A DNA stretch of 64,000 bases from VXNE01 sp963668365 (GCA_963668365.1 OY764266.1:3224001-3288000), one strand, 5' to 3'. Positions 1-9,308 are shown, numbered from the stretch's first letter. Notes: generated from the sequence alone by a model not told the origin. Made by a program: numbers and translations.

Positions 1-857
1 AGGGTTTCGGCGCTCCAGACCTCGGGTCCTCCGAGCGCGCCGCCGTGCAGCAATCCCTGGTAGAACAGGGCCAGGCCCGCCGCCGTGGCGACACCGCCGC
101 CGCCGGGCACCCCCACGGCTCGAAATTCCGGTCGGTTGAAACTCAGGATCGCATCCTCGGTCACTTCCGTGACCGGCGGCTCCGGAACCCCGAGCCGGGC
201 ATAATCATCGCTTGTCAGTCCGTCGCCGACATGGACGCACTCGGCAACGCGATGGTTCTCCTCCGCCGGCAGGCCGACATGCAGGTCGGTCAGGCCAAGG
301 GGCTTGATCACGCGCTCGCGAATGAACTCTCTGAAATCCTTTCCGCTGCGGCGTTCGACGATTTCGGCTATCACCCACATGCTCGACGTCGGGTGATATT
401 CGAACCGCGAGCCGGGCACCCAGTTGAGACGCCAGCGCGAGAACCGCGCGAGTCGCGCCTCGCGATCATCCCACTCCAGCGGGCGGAACGGCGCGCTGGG
501 GAACCCGGCGCTGTGCAGGAACAACTGCTCCACCGTCACGATCTCCTTGCCGTTGATGGCGAACTCCGGAACGATCGCCGCGACGCGTTCCTCAAGGTCG
601 AGTTCGCCCTCTACAATCAGGAGCCAGGCTGCCGCCGACATCACGGCCTTGGTGGACGAAAAGACGCAGTACATCGTGTTGTTGTCGGCCTCACCGAACG
701 TCTCGAACAACCCGACGCGCCCTTCCCTCGCCACGGCGATCTGCGCCGACGGCAACAATCCCTCGTCGACGTCCCGGCGCACGCGGCGCGTGAGTTCAGC
801 GAGCTTCTGCGAGTCGAGGCCGATGGTCTCCGGCTCCGACACGAATTTGTGATCCAC
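1..857 (-). CDS. Serine hydrolase, beta-lactamase family (C-terminus outside window)
   Basis: Minus-strand frame open from a GTG at 855-857 to the window edge, about 285 codons visible. A GGGAGGG stretch lies just upstream of the GTG and supports this start. Residues 67-70 are S-S-T-K, the SxxK nucleophile/general-base motif of class C beta-lactamases, penicillin-binding proteins and esterases. It is followed by the usual helix ending in VEGEL and by a FEYHPTSS stretch where the Y-x-N/S motif normally lies. The third motif (HxG) falls in the missing part. There is no signal peptide, so a cytoplasmic esterase- or amidase-like role fits better than antibiotic resistance; that is inference. The gene is divergent from the cysK-like gene, with 178 bp between them. 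Confidence 0.8.
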   Translation of the reverse strand, partial: MDHKFVSEPETIGLDSQKLAELTRRVRRDVDEGLLPSAQIAVAREGRVGLFETFGEADNNTMYCVFSSTKAVMSAAAWLLIVEGELDLEERVAAIVPEFAINGKEIVTVEQLFLHSAGFPSAPFRPLEWDDREARLARFSRWRLNWVPGSRFEYHPTSSMWVIAEIVERRSGKDFREFIRERVIKPLGLTDLHVGLPAEENHRVAECVHVGDGLTSDDYARLGVPEPPVTEVTEDAILSFNRPEFRAVGVPGGGGVATAAGLALFYQGLLHGGALGGPEVWSAET

Positions 858-881
858 GTTCGCCCTCCCAAGCGCTTCAGG

Positions 882-931
882 GGGTTTCCTTAAGGTTTAC
901 GCGGAAGCCCGCGATATGCAAACGGAAACCC
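882..931. promoter_or_regulatory. Inverted repeat in divergent promoter region
   Basis: GGGTTTCC at 882-889 and GGAAACCC at 924-931 are perfect 8-nt arms. A further perfect palindrome, GGTGATCACC, lies at 968-977, and a GATAAT that could be a -10 box for the cysK-like gene is at 1001-1006. All sit between two divergent genes, where operators are expected. No regulator is identified. Confidence 0.3.
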
Positions 932-1035
932 TCCGGGCGATTCCGCCCAGTGACCAGCGCGAGACTCGGTGATCACCACGCGGCGGATGGCGGATTCCGG
1001 GATAATATTTCCGTTTCTTCGTCACCGGACATTGA

Positions 1036-2019
1036 ATGGACACCCGCAACGGCTTCATCGAAGCGATTGGCAACACGCCGCTCATCCGCTTGGCAGACCT
1101 GTCCGAGGCCACGGGATGCGAGATTCTGGGCAAGGCGGAATTCATGAGTCCCGGAGGGTCGGTCAAGGACCGCGCCGCCTGGTGGATCATCCGCGAGTAC
1201 GAGAAGAGCGGGGCCCTCAAGCCCGGCGGCACCGTGGTCGAAGGGACGGCGGGCAATACCGGCATCGGCATCGCCCACATCTGCAATGCGCGCGGCTACG
1301 AGTGCGTGATCTACATGCCGGACAACCAGTCGCCGGAGAAGGTCGACATCCTGCATACGCTTGGCGCGGAGGTTCGGGTGGTCGAGACCGTACCCTACGC
1401 CGACGAGGCGAACTACCAGAAGCAGGCAGGACGGTACGCGGCGACACTGGACAACGCGGTCTGGGCCAACCAGTTCGACAACACGGCGAACACCCTGGCG
1501 CACTACGAGTCGACCGGGCCGGAAATATGGCGACAGACCGACGGCAAGGTGAACGCTTTCGTCTGCTCCGTGGGGACCGGCGGCACCCTGGCGGGCGTCT
1601 CGCAATACCTGAAGGAGCGCAATGCCGATGTGCAACTCGTGCTTTCCGACTGCATGGGAAGCGCCCTGTACAACCACGTCACGTCCGGCGAGACGGTGAT
1701 GAGCCAGGGGCCTTCGATCACCGAAGGCATCGGCAGTTCACGGGTGACCGACAACTTTGCCTGCGCAGAGGTCGACTGGGCCACCCAGGTGTCCGACCGG
1801 GAAATGGTCGACATGGTCTATTCGCAGTTGCGACGCAGCGGATGGTTCCTGGGATCCAGCACGGGCATCAATCTCTGCGGGGCCGTGAAGGTGGCACAAG
1901 AGCTTGGCCCCGGCCACGTCGTCGTGACCATGCTCTGCGACGACGGCAGCAAGTACCGCTCGCGGCTCTTCAACGCCGACTGGCTGGCCGAGCGCGACCT
2001 CGCCATAACGGCCCCCTGA
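1036..2019 (+). CDS. cysK: Cysteine synthase A-like PLP enzyme
   Basis: 327 aa, a fold-type II PLP enzyme. Residues 9-17 (EAIGNTPLI) are the typical cysteine synthase opening. GGSVKDRA carries the PLP lysine, K44. EGTAGNTGIG (about residues 70-79) is the substrate loop and SVGTGGTLAG (about 180-189) the phosphate-binding loop. The expected reaction is O-acetylserine plus sulfide to cysteine, in the cytosol. The protein is slightly longer than classical CysK and belongs to the CysK-like branch common in proteobacteria, so an alternative thiol or amino acid substrate is possible. A MITE lies directly downstream and no sulfur-pathway gene is adjacent. Confidence 0.85.
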   Translation: MDTRNGFIEAIGNTPLIRLADLSEATGCEILGKAEFMSPGGSVKDRAAWWIIREYEKSGALKPGGTVVEGTAGNTGIGIAHICNARGYECVIYMPDNQSPEKVDILHTLGAEVRVVETVPYADEANYQKQAGRYAATLDNAVWANQFDNTANTLAHYESTGPEIWRQTDGKVNAFVCSVGTGGTLAGVSQYLKERNADVQLVLSDCMGSALYNHVTSGETVMSQGPSITEGIGSSRVTDNFACAEVDWATQVSDREMVDMVYSQLRRSGWFLGSSTGINLCGAVKVAQELGPGHVVVTMLCDDGSKYRSRLFNADWLAERDLAITAP

Positions 2020-2093
2020 CGTCCTCTGTCCGGAGCGCCCCTCGAGGTCGAGTGGGACACTGGCATCCGCTCCCTGCTCCCTGTATAAGGACT

Positions 2094-2358
2094 AGTGTCG
2101 TGTCACGCGCATTCTGGCGCTTCAGAGTTCGCCATGCGCGTCAATGCAAGGCGTGGTCCGCAGGGAATATCTGGCATATTCTCAAGGGCCACAACGCGGC
2201 AGTGGCGTGCATGGCGATCTCCCGAAGGGCGCGTCCCATGGGGCCTGTGGCCGCGTTGCACCCCTTGGAAATGGAGCCGACCATTCCCTGCGGGGACGCG
2301 CCTTGCCACAGACCCCGTGGGACACGCTGAAGCGTCATAACGCGCGTGACACGACACT
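2094..2358 (+). mobile_element. MITE-like element, copy 1
   Basis: A 265-bp element bounded by 32-nt imperfect terminal inverted repeats (2094-2125 and 2327-2358, about 29 of 32 matching) that start AGTGTCGTGTCAC. The outer bases read C-TA-G at both ends (2092-2095 and 2357-2360), consistent with a TA duplication inside a CTAG target, as known for IS630/Tc1-type elements. A second copy of identical length lies inverted at 30479-30743, with about 14 differences by eye. No transposase is inside, so it would need an enzyme in trans. It lies between the cysK-like gene and nfeD. Confidence 0.85.
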
Positions 2359-2380
2359 AGCCCGAAATTCGAGGTGTTAC

Positions 2381-3748
2381 ATGATTCATCGCCTCGCCGC
2401 CGCGTCTCTCGTCGTCTGCCTCGCACAGCATGCGGATGGCGCCAAGGTATGGCTGCTCGACATCGAAGGCGCGATCGGGCCGGCTTCGGCGGACCATTTC
2501 ATCCGCGCGCTCGATGATGCCGATGAAGCGCAGGTCGACCTCCTTGTCCTGCGCCTGGATACTCCCGGGGGCCTCGACAAGGCGATGCGGGACATGATCA
2601 AGGCCCTGCTCGCTTCGAATACGCCGGTGGCCACGTATGTCTCGCCCAACGGCGCCCGGGCCGCCAGCGCCGGAACGTACATCATGTACGCCAGCCACAT
2701 CGCGGCGATGGCGCCGGCAACCAACATCGGATCGTCCACGCCCGTCAGTATCGGAGGAGGCAGTCCACTGCCCTTTCCCCAGCCGACCGAACCGAAAGAC
2801 GAAGAGCCGCCTGCGGATGGAGAAACCGAGAACGAAGGCGTGTCTCCGCCCGGCACGGCAATGGAGCGCAAGGTCATCAACGACGCGGTCGCATACATTC
2901 GCAGCATCGCCGAGTTGCGCGGCCGCAACGTCGAATGGGCCGAAAAAACGGTTCGCGAAGCATCCAATCTACCCGCCCGGGAAGCGCTGGAACTCGGGGT
3001 CATCGACTTGGTGGCCGAGGATATGGAAGACCTCCTCGCGCAGATCGATGGCACGACGGTAGACGTGAACGGCCGCCCTGTGACGCTCGAGACCGCCGCG
3101 AGCGAAATCCATCGCATCGAGACCGATTGGCGCTACGAACTTCTCAGCGTCATCACCGATCCGACGGTGGCCTATATCCTGCTGATGATCGGCATCTACG
3201 GACTCATACTCGAGTTCTACAACCCGGGCACCGGCGTGGGTGGCGTAGTGGGAGTGATCTGCCTGCTGCTGGGCGCCTACGCGCTGCAGATGTTGCCGAT
3301 CAATTACGCCGGACTGGCTCTCATTGTGGTCGGAATCGGGCTGATGGTCGCCGAGGCATTCACGCCGAGTTTCGGCATACTCGGAGTCGGCGGTGTTGCT
3401 GCATTCGTCATCGGTTCGGTCATCCTCATGGATACCGACCTCCCCGGCTACCAGGTGTCCGTGCCGATCATCGCCGGCATCGCAACCGCGAGCGGAGCCC
3501 TGGTCTTCCTGACCCTTGGCGCCGCTGTGCGCGCCAGGCGCGCATCTGTCGTATCGGGGGCGGAAGCCATGGTCGGCGCCGAGGGTGAAGTGCTCGACGA
3601 TTTCGACGGCGACGGCCGGGTCCGGGCCGCGGGCGAAATTTGGCAGGTCCGAAGTCGCGAGCCCCTGGAAAAGGGCGCACGCGTCAAGGTGACCGCGGTG
3701 GAAGGCGTCAGACTGGACGTCGTGCGGACAGGCGACGAAACGAATTAG
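2381..3748 (+). CDS. NfeD-family membrane-bound serine protease (ClpP class)
   Basis: 455 aa from the ATG at 2381, preceded by a GAGGTG ribosome site and opening with a signal peptide (MIHRLAAASLVVCLA). The frame stays open upstream into the MITE, so a longer call would be wrong. Residues 22-215 form a ClpP-like protease domain: the nucleophile is probably S96 in ARAASAGTY and the general base K164 in MERKVIND. An acidic, proline-rich insert occupies about 130-158. Several membrane helices follow (about 240-370), and the C-terminus (about 385-450) is the OB-fold NfeD domain. The slipin gene starts 18 bp downstream, the classic NfeD/stomatin pair thought to act in membrane-domain quality control. 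Confidence 0.92.
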   Translation: MIHRLAAASLVVCLAQHADGAKVWLLDIEGAIGPASADHFIRALDDADEAQVDLLVLRLDTPGGLDKAMRDMIKALLASNTPVATYVSPNGARAASAGTYIMYASHIAAMAPATNIGSSTPVSIGGGSPLPFPQPTEPKDEEPPADGETENEGVSPPGTAMERKVINDAVAYIRSIAELRGRNVEWAEKTVREASNLPAREALELGVIDLVAEDMEDLLAQIDGTTVDVNGRPVTLETAASEIHRIETDWRYELLSVITDPTVAYILLMIGIYGLILEFYNPGTGVGGVVGVICLLLGAYALQMLPINYAGLALIVVGIGLMVAEAFTPSFGILGVGGVAAFVIGSVILMDTDLPGYQVSVPIIAGIATASGALVFLTLGAAVRARRASVVSGAEAMVGAEGEVLDDFDGDGRVRAAGEIWQVRSREPLEKGARVKVTAVEGVRLDVVRTGDETN

Positions 3749-3766
3749 TCAATCAAGGAGCAAGGC

Positions 3767-4540
3767 ATGGCGGAGATTTTTGGACTAGTCATCATCGGCA
3801 TTCTGGTGGCGCTCCTTGCGAGCGCGTTTCGCGTGCTGCGCGAATACGAACGCGGCGTCGTCTTCATGCTCGGGCGCTTCTATCGCGTGAAAGGTCCCGG
3901 CCTGATCATCATCATTCCCGTGTTGCAGCAGATGGTGCGGGTCGATCTGCGCACCATCGTGATGGACATTCCGTCCCAGGATCTCATCACCCGCGACAAC
4001 GTCTCGGTCAAGGTCAACGCGGTGCTCTACTTCCGCGTCATCGATTCGCAGAACGCCATCATCAACGTCGAGGACTACATGGAGGCGACCGGACAGCTTG
4101 CCCAGACCACCCTTCGCTCCGTGCTGGGTCAACACGAGCTCGACGAACTGTTGTCCGAGCGGGAGCGCCTCAATGCGGACGTCCAGGCCATCCTCGATCA
4201 ACAGACGGATCAATGGGGAATCAAGGTCGCCAACGTCGAGATCAAGCACGTCGACATCGATGACAGCATGATCCGCGCGATCGCCAGGCAAGCGGAAGCC
4301 GAGCGCGAACGTCGCGCCAAGATCATCCATGCCAACGGCGAGTTCGAGGCCGCCGAGCGACTGGTCGCCGCAGCCGAAAGACTCTCCAGCCAGTCGAATT
4401 CCATGCAACTCCGGTACCTGCAGACGCTGACGGAGATCGCCGGCGAGAGGTCCTCCACCATCGTCTTTCCGCTGCCGATGAACCTGGTGGAGTCGATCAG
4501 GAATGTGCTCGCGGACGATACGGAGACGTCATCCACGTAG
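3767..4540 (+). CDS. Slipin / stomatin-like SPFH protein
   Basis: 257 aa. An N-terminal hydrophobic anchor (residues 4-22) is followed by the SPFH/band-7 domain: REYERGVVFMLGRF, then DIPSQDLITRDNVSVKVNAV, then the QTTLRSVLGQHELDELLSER block. A charged helical region (about 165-215) with AEAERERRAKIIHA ends the protein. An AGGAG site precedes the start. Slipins assemble into membrane-associated oligomers and are cleaved by NfeD proteases in characterised archaeal homologues. The 18-bp spacing to nfeD indicates co-transcription. Confidence 0.93.
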   Translation: MAEIFGLVIIGILVALLASAFRVLREYERGVVFMLGRFYRVKGPGLIIIIPVLQQMVRVDLRTIVMDIPSQDLITRDNVSVKVNAVLYFRVIDSQNAIINVEDYMEATGQLAQTTLRSVLGQHELDELLSERERLNADVQAILDQQTDQWGIKVANVEIKHVDIDDSMIRAIARQAEAERERRAKIIHANGEFEAAERLVAAAERLSSQSNSMQLRYLQTLTEIAGERSSTIVFPLPMNLVESIRNVLADDTETSST

Positions 4541-4571
4541 CCTTCCGGTCGACACGACCGCGCCGCCGCCA

Positions 4572-5501
4572 ATGAACTGCCCCAACTGCGGCAACGAGCG
4601 TTCGTTCAGTTTCTGTGCCCACTGCGGGCAGAACGACCGCGACTACATCCGCTCGCTGCCATCGCTGGTCAGGGACGTCCTGCACGAAACACTCGACGTC
4701 GATTCGCGCATGTTCCGCACCCTGAAACTCCTGTTCACCCGCCCGGGGGAACTGTCCGCCGAGTTCTCCCGCAATCGCCGGGCACACTACTCCTCACCGA
4801 TACGGCTCTACCTCTTCTTCAGCCTGCTCTTTTTCTTCGTCCTGTCGGTGTCCACGAAACCGGAAGGGCCCAAGGAAGAAGACCCGGCGACTAGTTTCAA
4901 CGCGAAGCAGGCCGAAACGGTGGATTTCACCGCGCTGAGAAAGGCGCTTTCATCCCAGCGGCGCCACAAGCTCGACGAAGCCCTCTCCCGCGAGAGCAAT
5001 CCCGGGGCCAAGTCCGTCGCCTACGGACTGGCCGTCTGGGCCGACCGCCGACAGGACGCGATTACCGAGGTCGAACGGTTCTACCTCTCGCAGGGCCTCG
5101 ACTGGCTGCACTCGCCGCGGCTCGCGGCGGCCCGGCTGGAGAACAACCTGCCGATCACCATGTTCTTCATGCTCCCCGTGTTTGCGCTCCTGCTCGCGCT
5201 CTTCTACAGGAAAAAACGGCGCTTCTACGTCGAACATCTCGTCTTCAGCACCCATGTGCACGTGGTCGCGTTCGCGGTGTTCACCGTGCTGGCGCTCGTG
5301 CCCGACGCCATGATCGGCGGCATCCCGGACATCGTCCTCCTCCTCGCCCTCGCCGTGTACAACATCCTCGCGCTGTTGCGCTACTACGGCGATGGACCCG
5401 TTCTCACGACGGTGAAGTGGAGTTTCCTGACGACATGCTACGCCGTCATGCTGATACCGGGGTTTCTGCTTACGGTCTTCGTCACCTTGTCGGCGCTCTG
5501 A
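4572..5501 (+). CDS. DUF3667 zinc-ribbon membrane protein
   Basis: 309 aa from the ATG at 4572; the frame extends upstream to 4503 but would then overlap the slipin gene. The N-terminus has CPNC and CAHCGQ, a four-cysteine zinc ribbon (residues 3-22), followed by RTLKLLFTRPGELSAEF and the R-x-H-Y-S-S-P-I-R-L-Y pattern of DUF3667. Helices follow at about 75-95, 195-215, 230-250, 255-275 and 285-305. The function of the family is unknown. It may belong to the nfeD-slipin transcription unit, 31 bp downstream. Confidence 0.8.
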   Translation: MNCPNCGNERSFSFCAHCGQNDRDYIRSLPSLVRDVLHETLDVDSRMFRTLKLLFTRPGELSAEFSRNRRAHYSSPIRLYLFFSLLFFFVLSVSTKPEGPKEEDPATSFNAKQAETVDFTALRKALSSQRRHKLDEALSRESNPGAKSVAYGLAVWADRRQDAITEVERFYLSQGLDWLHSPRLAAARLENNLPITMFFMLPVFALLLALFYRKKRRFYVEHLVFSTHVHVVAFAVFTVLALVPDAMIGGIPDIVLLLALAVYNILALLRYYGDGPVLTTVKWSFLTTCYAVMLIPGFLLTVFVTLSAL

Positions 5502-5514
5502 AGACCGACCGGGT

Positions 5515-7083
5515 CTACTCGTGCATCAGGCGCCTGACGAGGGGCGTGACCAGCATGACGACGACGCCGATGGCTACGCCGGCATAGCCGATCACCTCGA
5601 ATGCCCCGACGTAGGTGGGCAGCGACGCCAGCGCGTCCACCTCGGCGCCGGGCGCCCGTTCCACCGCGGCGGTGCCGGCGATCAGTCCGGCAAGATAGCT
5701 TGCCGCGGCGCTTGACAGGAACCAGACCCCCATCATCAGCCCGAGCACCTTCGCCACCGACAGCCGGGTCACCATGGACAGCCCGACGGGCGAGAGGCAG
5801 AGTTCTCCCGTTGTGTGGAGCAGATACGCGAGCACCAGCCAGGCGACGGCCACCTGTCCCGCCGAGTCGGCATAGCCGGCGCCGAAGACGAGGACCAGGA
5901 ACCCCAATCCGGCCTGGACGACGCCGAGCCCGAACTTCATCGGCGTCGATGGCTCCATGCCCCGACGGGCCAGTTCCCGCCACGCGATCGAAAAGAGCGG
6001 CGCCAGCAGGATCACGAACGCGGGATTCAGGAAGCCCATCTGCGACGCCCGCATTTCGACACCCAAGAGCTCCGTGTGGACGTTGCGCTCCGTGAAGAAG
6101 GTCATGCTGGTTCCGGCCTGCTCGAACAGCGTCCAGAAAACAACGGATACCAGCGTCAGGAACAGTACCGAGAACATCCTGTCCCGCTCCACGCGCGCGC
6201 AACGCAGCACCGAATAAAGCACGACGCCGACGACAGCCGCTGCCGAGACGATGCCGAGCAGGCTGCCGACGATGGCGCGGTGCTGCAACAGCCACCAGGT
6301 GGCCGCGATCGCGACGACGGCGCCGAGATAGATCAGGTGTTCCCGCGTGATCCCGCCCAGGCGTTCGCGCAGGACCGAAGGCGCCGGCGGTTCGCCCGCC
6401 CCGCCGAACCAGCGCTGGCCGCCGATGAAGGTCGCCAGCCCGGCCAGCATTCCGATCCCCGCGAGGCCGAAGCCATAGCCCCAGCCGTAGGCCTGGCCAA
6501 GCCATCCGCACAGCAGCATCGCGGACAGGGCGCCCAGATTGATTCCCATGTAGAAGATGGTGAATCCCTGGTCGCGCCGAGCGTCGTCGGGGCCGTACAG
6601 TTGACCGACGATGTTCGATATGGCGGGTTTGAGGAAACCCACGCCCACGATGATGCACGACAGGGCGAGATACAGGACTCCGACCGCAAAATCGTCCCGC
6701 ACCACCCCGCCGTCGAGAAGGGTCGCCGGCGTGCCTTCAAACGCCATCAAGGCGTGCCCGAAACAGAGCAGAATCGCTCCCGCCACCACCGCTTTTCGGA
6801 AGCCGAGGTACCGATCGGCGATGAAGCCTCCGATGATGGGCATCAGGTACACCATGGAACCGTAGGTGGCGACGAGGCCGCTCGAGAATCGATCGTCGAA
6901 CAGGAAATGGTGCGCCAGGTAGAGCACCAGGAGGGCGCGCATGCCGTAGTAGCTGAACCGTTCCCACATCTCGGCGAAGAACAGCACGAAGAGCCCGCGG
7001 GGGTGGCCCAGAAACGTGATCTCCTCGTCATGGCGTTGCGGATCCGGCGCCGAGGCGCCCCCGCCGACGCTTGTCTGCGTCAC
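5515..7083 (-). CDS. POT/PTR2-family proton-coupled peptide transporter
   Basis: 522 aa with a GTG start at 7083. It carries the family marker E-x-x-E-R-F-S-Y-Y-G (EMWERFSYYGM) in helix 1, GGFIADRYLGFRK in the loop after helix 3, and the second PTR2 signature FTIFYMGINLGALSAM. These transporters move di- and tripeptides inward with protons. The GTG start overlaps the stop of the upstream ABC ATPase as GTGA, implying translational coupling. A shared role in peptide uptake is inferred from the pairing. Confidence 0.93.
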   Translation of the reverse strand: MTQTSVGGGASAPDPQRHDEEITFLGHPRGLFVLFFAEMWERFSYYGMRALLVLYLAHHFLFDDRFSSGLVATYGSMVYLMPIIGGFIADRYLGFRKAVVAGAILLCFGHALMAFEGTPATLLDGGVVRDDFAVGVLYLALSCIIVGVGFLKPAISNIVGQLYGPDDARRDQGFTIFYMGINLGALSAMLLCGWLGQAYGWGYGFGLAGIGMLAGLATFIGGQRWFGGAGEPPAPSVLRERLGGITREHLIYLGAVVAIAATWWLLQHRAIVGSLLGIVSAAAVVGVVLYSVLRCARVERDRMFSVLFLTLVSVVFWTLFEQAGTSMTFFTERNVHTELLGVEMRASQMGFLNPAFVILLAPLFSIAWRELARRGMEPSTPMKFGLGVVQAGLGFLVLVFGAGYADSAGQVAVAWLVLAYLLHTTGELCLSPVGLSMVTRLSVAKVLGLMMGVWFLSSAAASYLAGLIAGTAAVERAPGAEVDALASLPTYVGAFEVIGYAGVAIGVVVMLVTPLVRRLMHE

Positions 7084-8684
7084 TGCTGCAACGCTTCCTC
7101 GTCGGTGGCCATGTCGAGCGCGGCCGCGAACAGCGCGCGCGAGTACTGGTTGCGGGGCCGATCGAACACCTCGTCCGCGGGCCCCTGTTCGACGATTTCT
7201 CCGTCGCGCATGACGATCAGCCAGTTCGCGAGCGCGCGCACGACCTTGAGGTCGTGGCTGACGAACAGGTAGCCCAGGTTGTGCGCCTTCTGCAAGTCGC
7301 GCAACAGGTCCACGATTTGCGCCTGGACGGACATGTCGAGCGCCGAGGTGGGCTCATCGAGCACGACGAAACGCGGCCTCAGCACCATCGCCCGCGCGAT
7401 GGATATGCGCTGCCGCTGGCCGCCGGAGAATTCGTGCGGGTAGCGCTCGAGGTGATCGGGGTCCAGTCCGACCTCCGCCATGACCTCGCGCACGCGCGCG
7501 CGGCGCTCCTCCTTTCCGACCTCGGGATTGTGCACGCGCAGGCCTTCCTCGATGATCTGTTGCGCGGACATGCGCGGCGACAGCGAGCCGTAGGGGTCCT
7601 GGAACACGATCTGCATGTTCTTTCGCAGCCCCACCAGATCCCGCCGCTTTACCGCACCGATATCCTGGTCATCGAAGCGCAGGTTCCCCTCCGCTGCGAG
7701 GAGCCGCAGCATGGCAAGGCCCAGTGTCGTCTTGCCGGAGCCGGATTCTCCGACGACTCCCACGGTCTGGCCCGCCCGAACGGTCACAGCCACGTTTTTT
7801 ACCGCCGTGAAGTAGCGACTGCCGCCCAACCAGCTCTTGCCCAGGGCGTACTTCACGGTCACGTTCTCCGCCGACGCCACGACCGGCGCCGCGGTATCGC
7901 TCTTCGCCGGGTCTCCCTTGGGCTCGGCCGCCAGCAGGTGTTGCGTATAGCTGTGGCTCGGCTCGGTGAACACGCGTTCCGACGGACCGGTCTCCACGAT
8001 TTCGCCTTCCGTCATGACGCACACGCGGTCAGCCATGTTGCGAACGATTCCGAGGTCGTGGGTGATCAACAGCATCGCCATGCCGAACTCGCGCTGCAGT
8101 TCCTTCAGGAGCCTGAGTATCTGGGCCTGGATCGTCACGTCGAGCGCCGTGGTCGGCTCGTCGGCGATCAGGAGTTTCGGCTCGTTCGCCAATGCCATCG
8201 CGATCATCACGCGCTGTCGCTGGCCGCCCGAAAGCTCGTGCGGATAGGCGCCCAGGCGGCTCTCCGCTTCCTGCAGACCGACGCGGTGGAGGAGTTCCAG
8301 GGTGCGCTCGCGGGCTACGGCCTTGCTCATGCGCTTGTGCACGACGAGGGACTCTCCCACCTGCTTGGCGATGTTGTGCAGCGGGTTCAGGGAGGTCATC
8401 GGCTCCTGGAAGACCATGCTCACCATCGCCCCGCGAACGTCCAGCAACCGTGCCTTGTCGGCGCCGAGCATCTCTTCGCCATTGACGAGAATGCTGCCCC
8501 CGGGATGGCTCGCCAGCGGATAGGGCAGCAACTGCAGGATCGACAGCGCTGTTACCGACTTGCCGGAGCCGGACTCGCCGACCAGCGCCACCGTCTCGCC
8601 GGGATCGATGTCGAAGGAGACCCCGCGCACGGCTTCGACATCGCCGAAATTCACATGCAGATCACGAACCTCGACCAAGCTCAC
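7080..8684 (-). CDS. yejF: Tandem-domain peptide ABC transporter ATPase (YejF-like)
   Basis: 534 aa from a GTG at 8684 with GGGGAGA upstream. It holds two complete ABC domains: Walker A GESGSGKS (about 36-43) and GESGSGKT (about 315-322), signatures LSGGQRQR and FSGGQRQR, and Walker B boxes LIADEPTTALD and VVLDEPTSALD. The fused length matches YejF, the ATPase of a microcin C/peptide importer. GsiA-type importers are also fused but longer. The matching permeases and binding protein are not adjacent; instead the gene is coupled to a POT transporter. The promoter should lie in 8685-8834, divergent from fur. Confidence 0.88.
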   Translation of the reverse strand: MSLVEVRDLHVNFGDVEAVRGVSFDIDPGETVALVGESGSGKSVTALSILQLLPYPLASHPGGSILVNGEEMLGADKARLLDVRGAMVSMVFQEPMTSLNPLHNIAKQVGESLVVHKRMSKAVARERTLELLHRVGLQEAESRLGAYPHELSGGQRQRVMIAMALANEPKLLIADEPTTALDVTIQAQILRLLKELQREFGMAMLLITHDLGIVRNMADRVCVMTEGEIVETGPSERVFTEPSHSYTQHLLAAEPKGDPAKSDTAAPVVASAENVTVKYALGKSWLGGSRYFTAVKNVAVTVRAGQTVGVVGESGSGKTTLGLAMLRLLAAEGNLRFDDQDIGAVKRRDLVGLRKNMQIVFQDPYGSLSPRMSAQQIIEEGLRVHNPEVGKEERRARVREVMAEVGLDPDHLERYPHEFSGGQRQRISIARAMVLRPRFVVLDEPTSALDMSVQAQIVDLLRDLQKAHNLGYLFVSHDLKVVRALANWLIVMRDGEIVEQGPADEVFDRPRNQYSRALFAAALDMATDEEALQQ

Positions 8685-8834
8685 GCGTCTGTCTCCCCGT
8701 CAATGAAATCCGGCATCGTCCCCCCTGTCTGCGGGATCTGGCGGCGACCATTGTAGCGCGTCACCGCGAAAGCAAAGACTGGACGATTCCAGGTGCGGAT
8801 AGTACCTTGACCCTTCGGGTCGCGGTGGTGGGTC

Positions 8835-9236
8835 ATGTCGCAACAGAATCTGAAACAGGCCGGTCTCAAGGTTACCCTGCCGCGACTCAAGGTCCTGCAG
8901 GTGCTGGAAAGCGCCGAGCCGCACCACATGAGCGCCGAGGACGTCTACAGGCACCTGCTCGAGACCGACGACTCGGTCGGTCTTGCGACGGTCTATCGGG
9001 TATTGACCCAGTTCCAGAGCGCGGGCATCGTCGAACGGCACAACTTCGACGACGGCCATGCCGTGTACGAGCTCGCGGACCAGGATCATCACGACCATAT
9101 GGTCGACGTGGACACGGGAACCGTGACCGAGTTCGTAAACGAGCGTATCGAAGCCTTGCAGCGGGAGATCGTCGAAGCGCACGGCTACCAGCTCGTGGAC
9201 CACGAACTGGTGCTCTACGTCAAGAAACGCGAATAG
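8835..9236 (+). CDS. fur: Fur-family transcriptional regulator
   Basis: 133 aa. It has a winged-helix N-terminal half (GLKVTLPRLKVLQVLE, then HMSAEDVYRHLL and VGLATVYRVLTQFQSAGI) and the C-terminal metal and dimer domain (HHDHMVDVDTG, then EALQREIVEAHGYQL and HELVLYV). This is the core of Fur, the iron-responsive repressor. Oddly, there is no cysteine anywhere: the CxxC that holds structural zinc in E. coli Fur is replaced by V-D-V-D. A small hairpin (GACCC/GGGTC) lies at about 8809-8821 just before the gene. Zur or PerR activity cannot be excluded, but the sequence is closest to Fur. Confidence 0.88.
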   Translation: MSQQNLKQAGLKVTLPRLKVLQVLESAEPHHMSAEDVYRHLLETDDSVGLATVYRVLTQFQSAGIVERHNFDDGHAVYELADQDHHDHMVDVDTGTVTEFVNERIEALQREIVEAHGYQLVDHELVLYVKKRE

Positions 9237-9308
9237 CACCGCGGGTTTGCCGCGGAACACTTCGCGTCGAAGTACGCCTTCCAACCATCCACCAACGAGG
9301 AGGAATCC

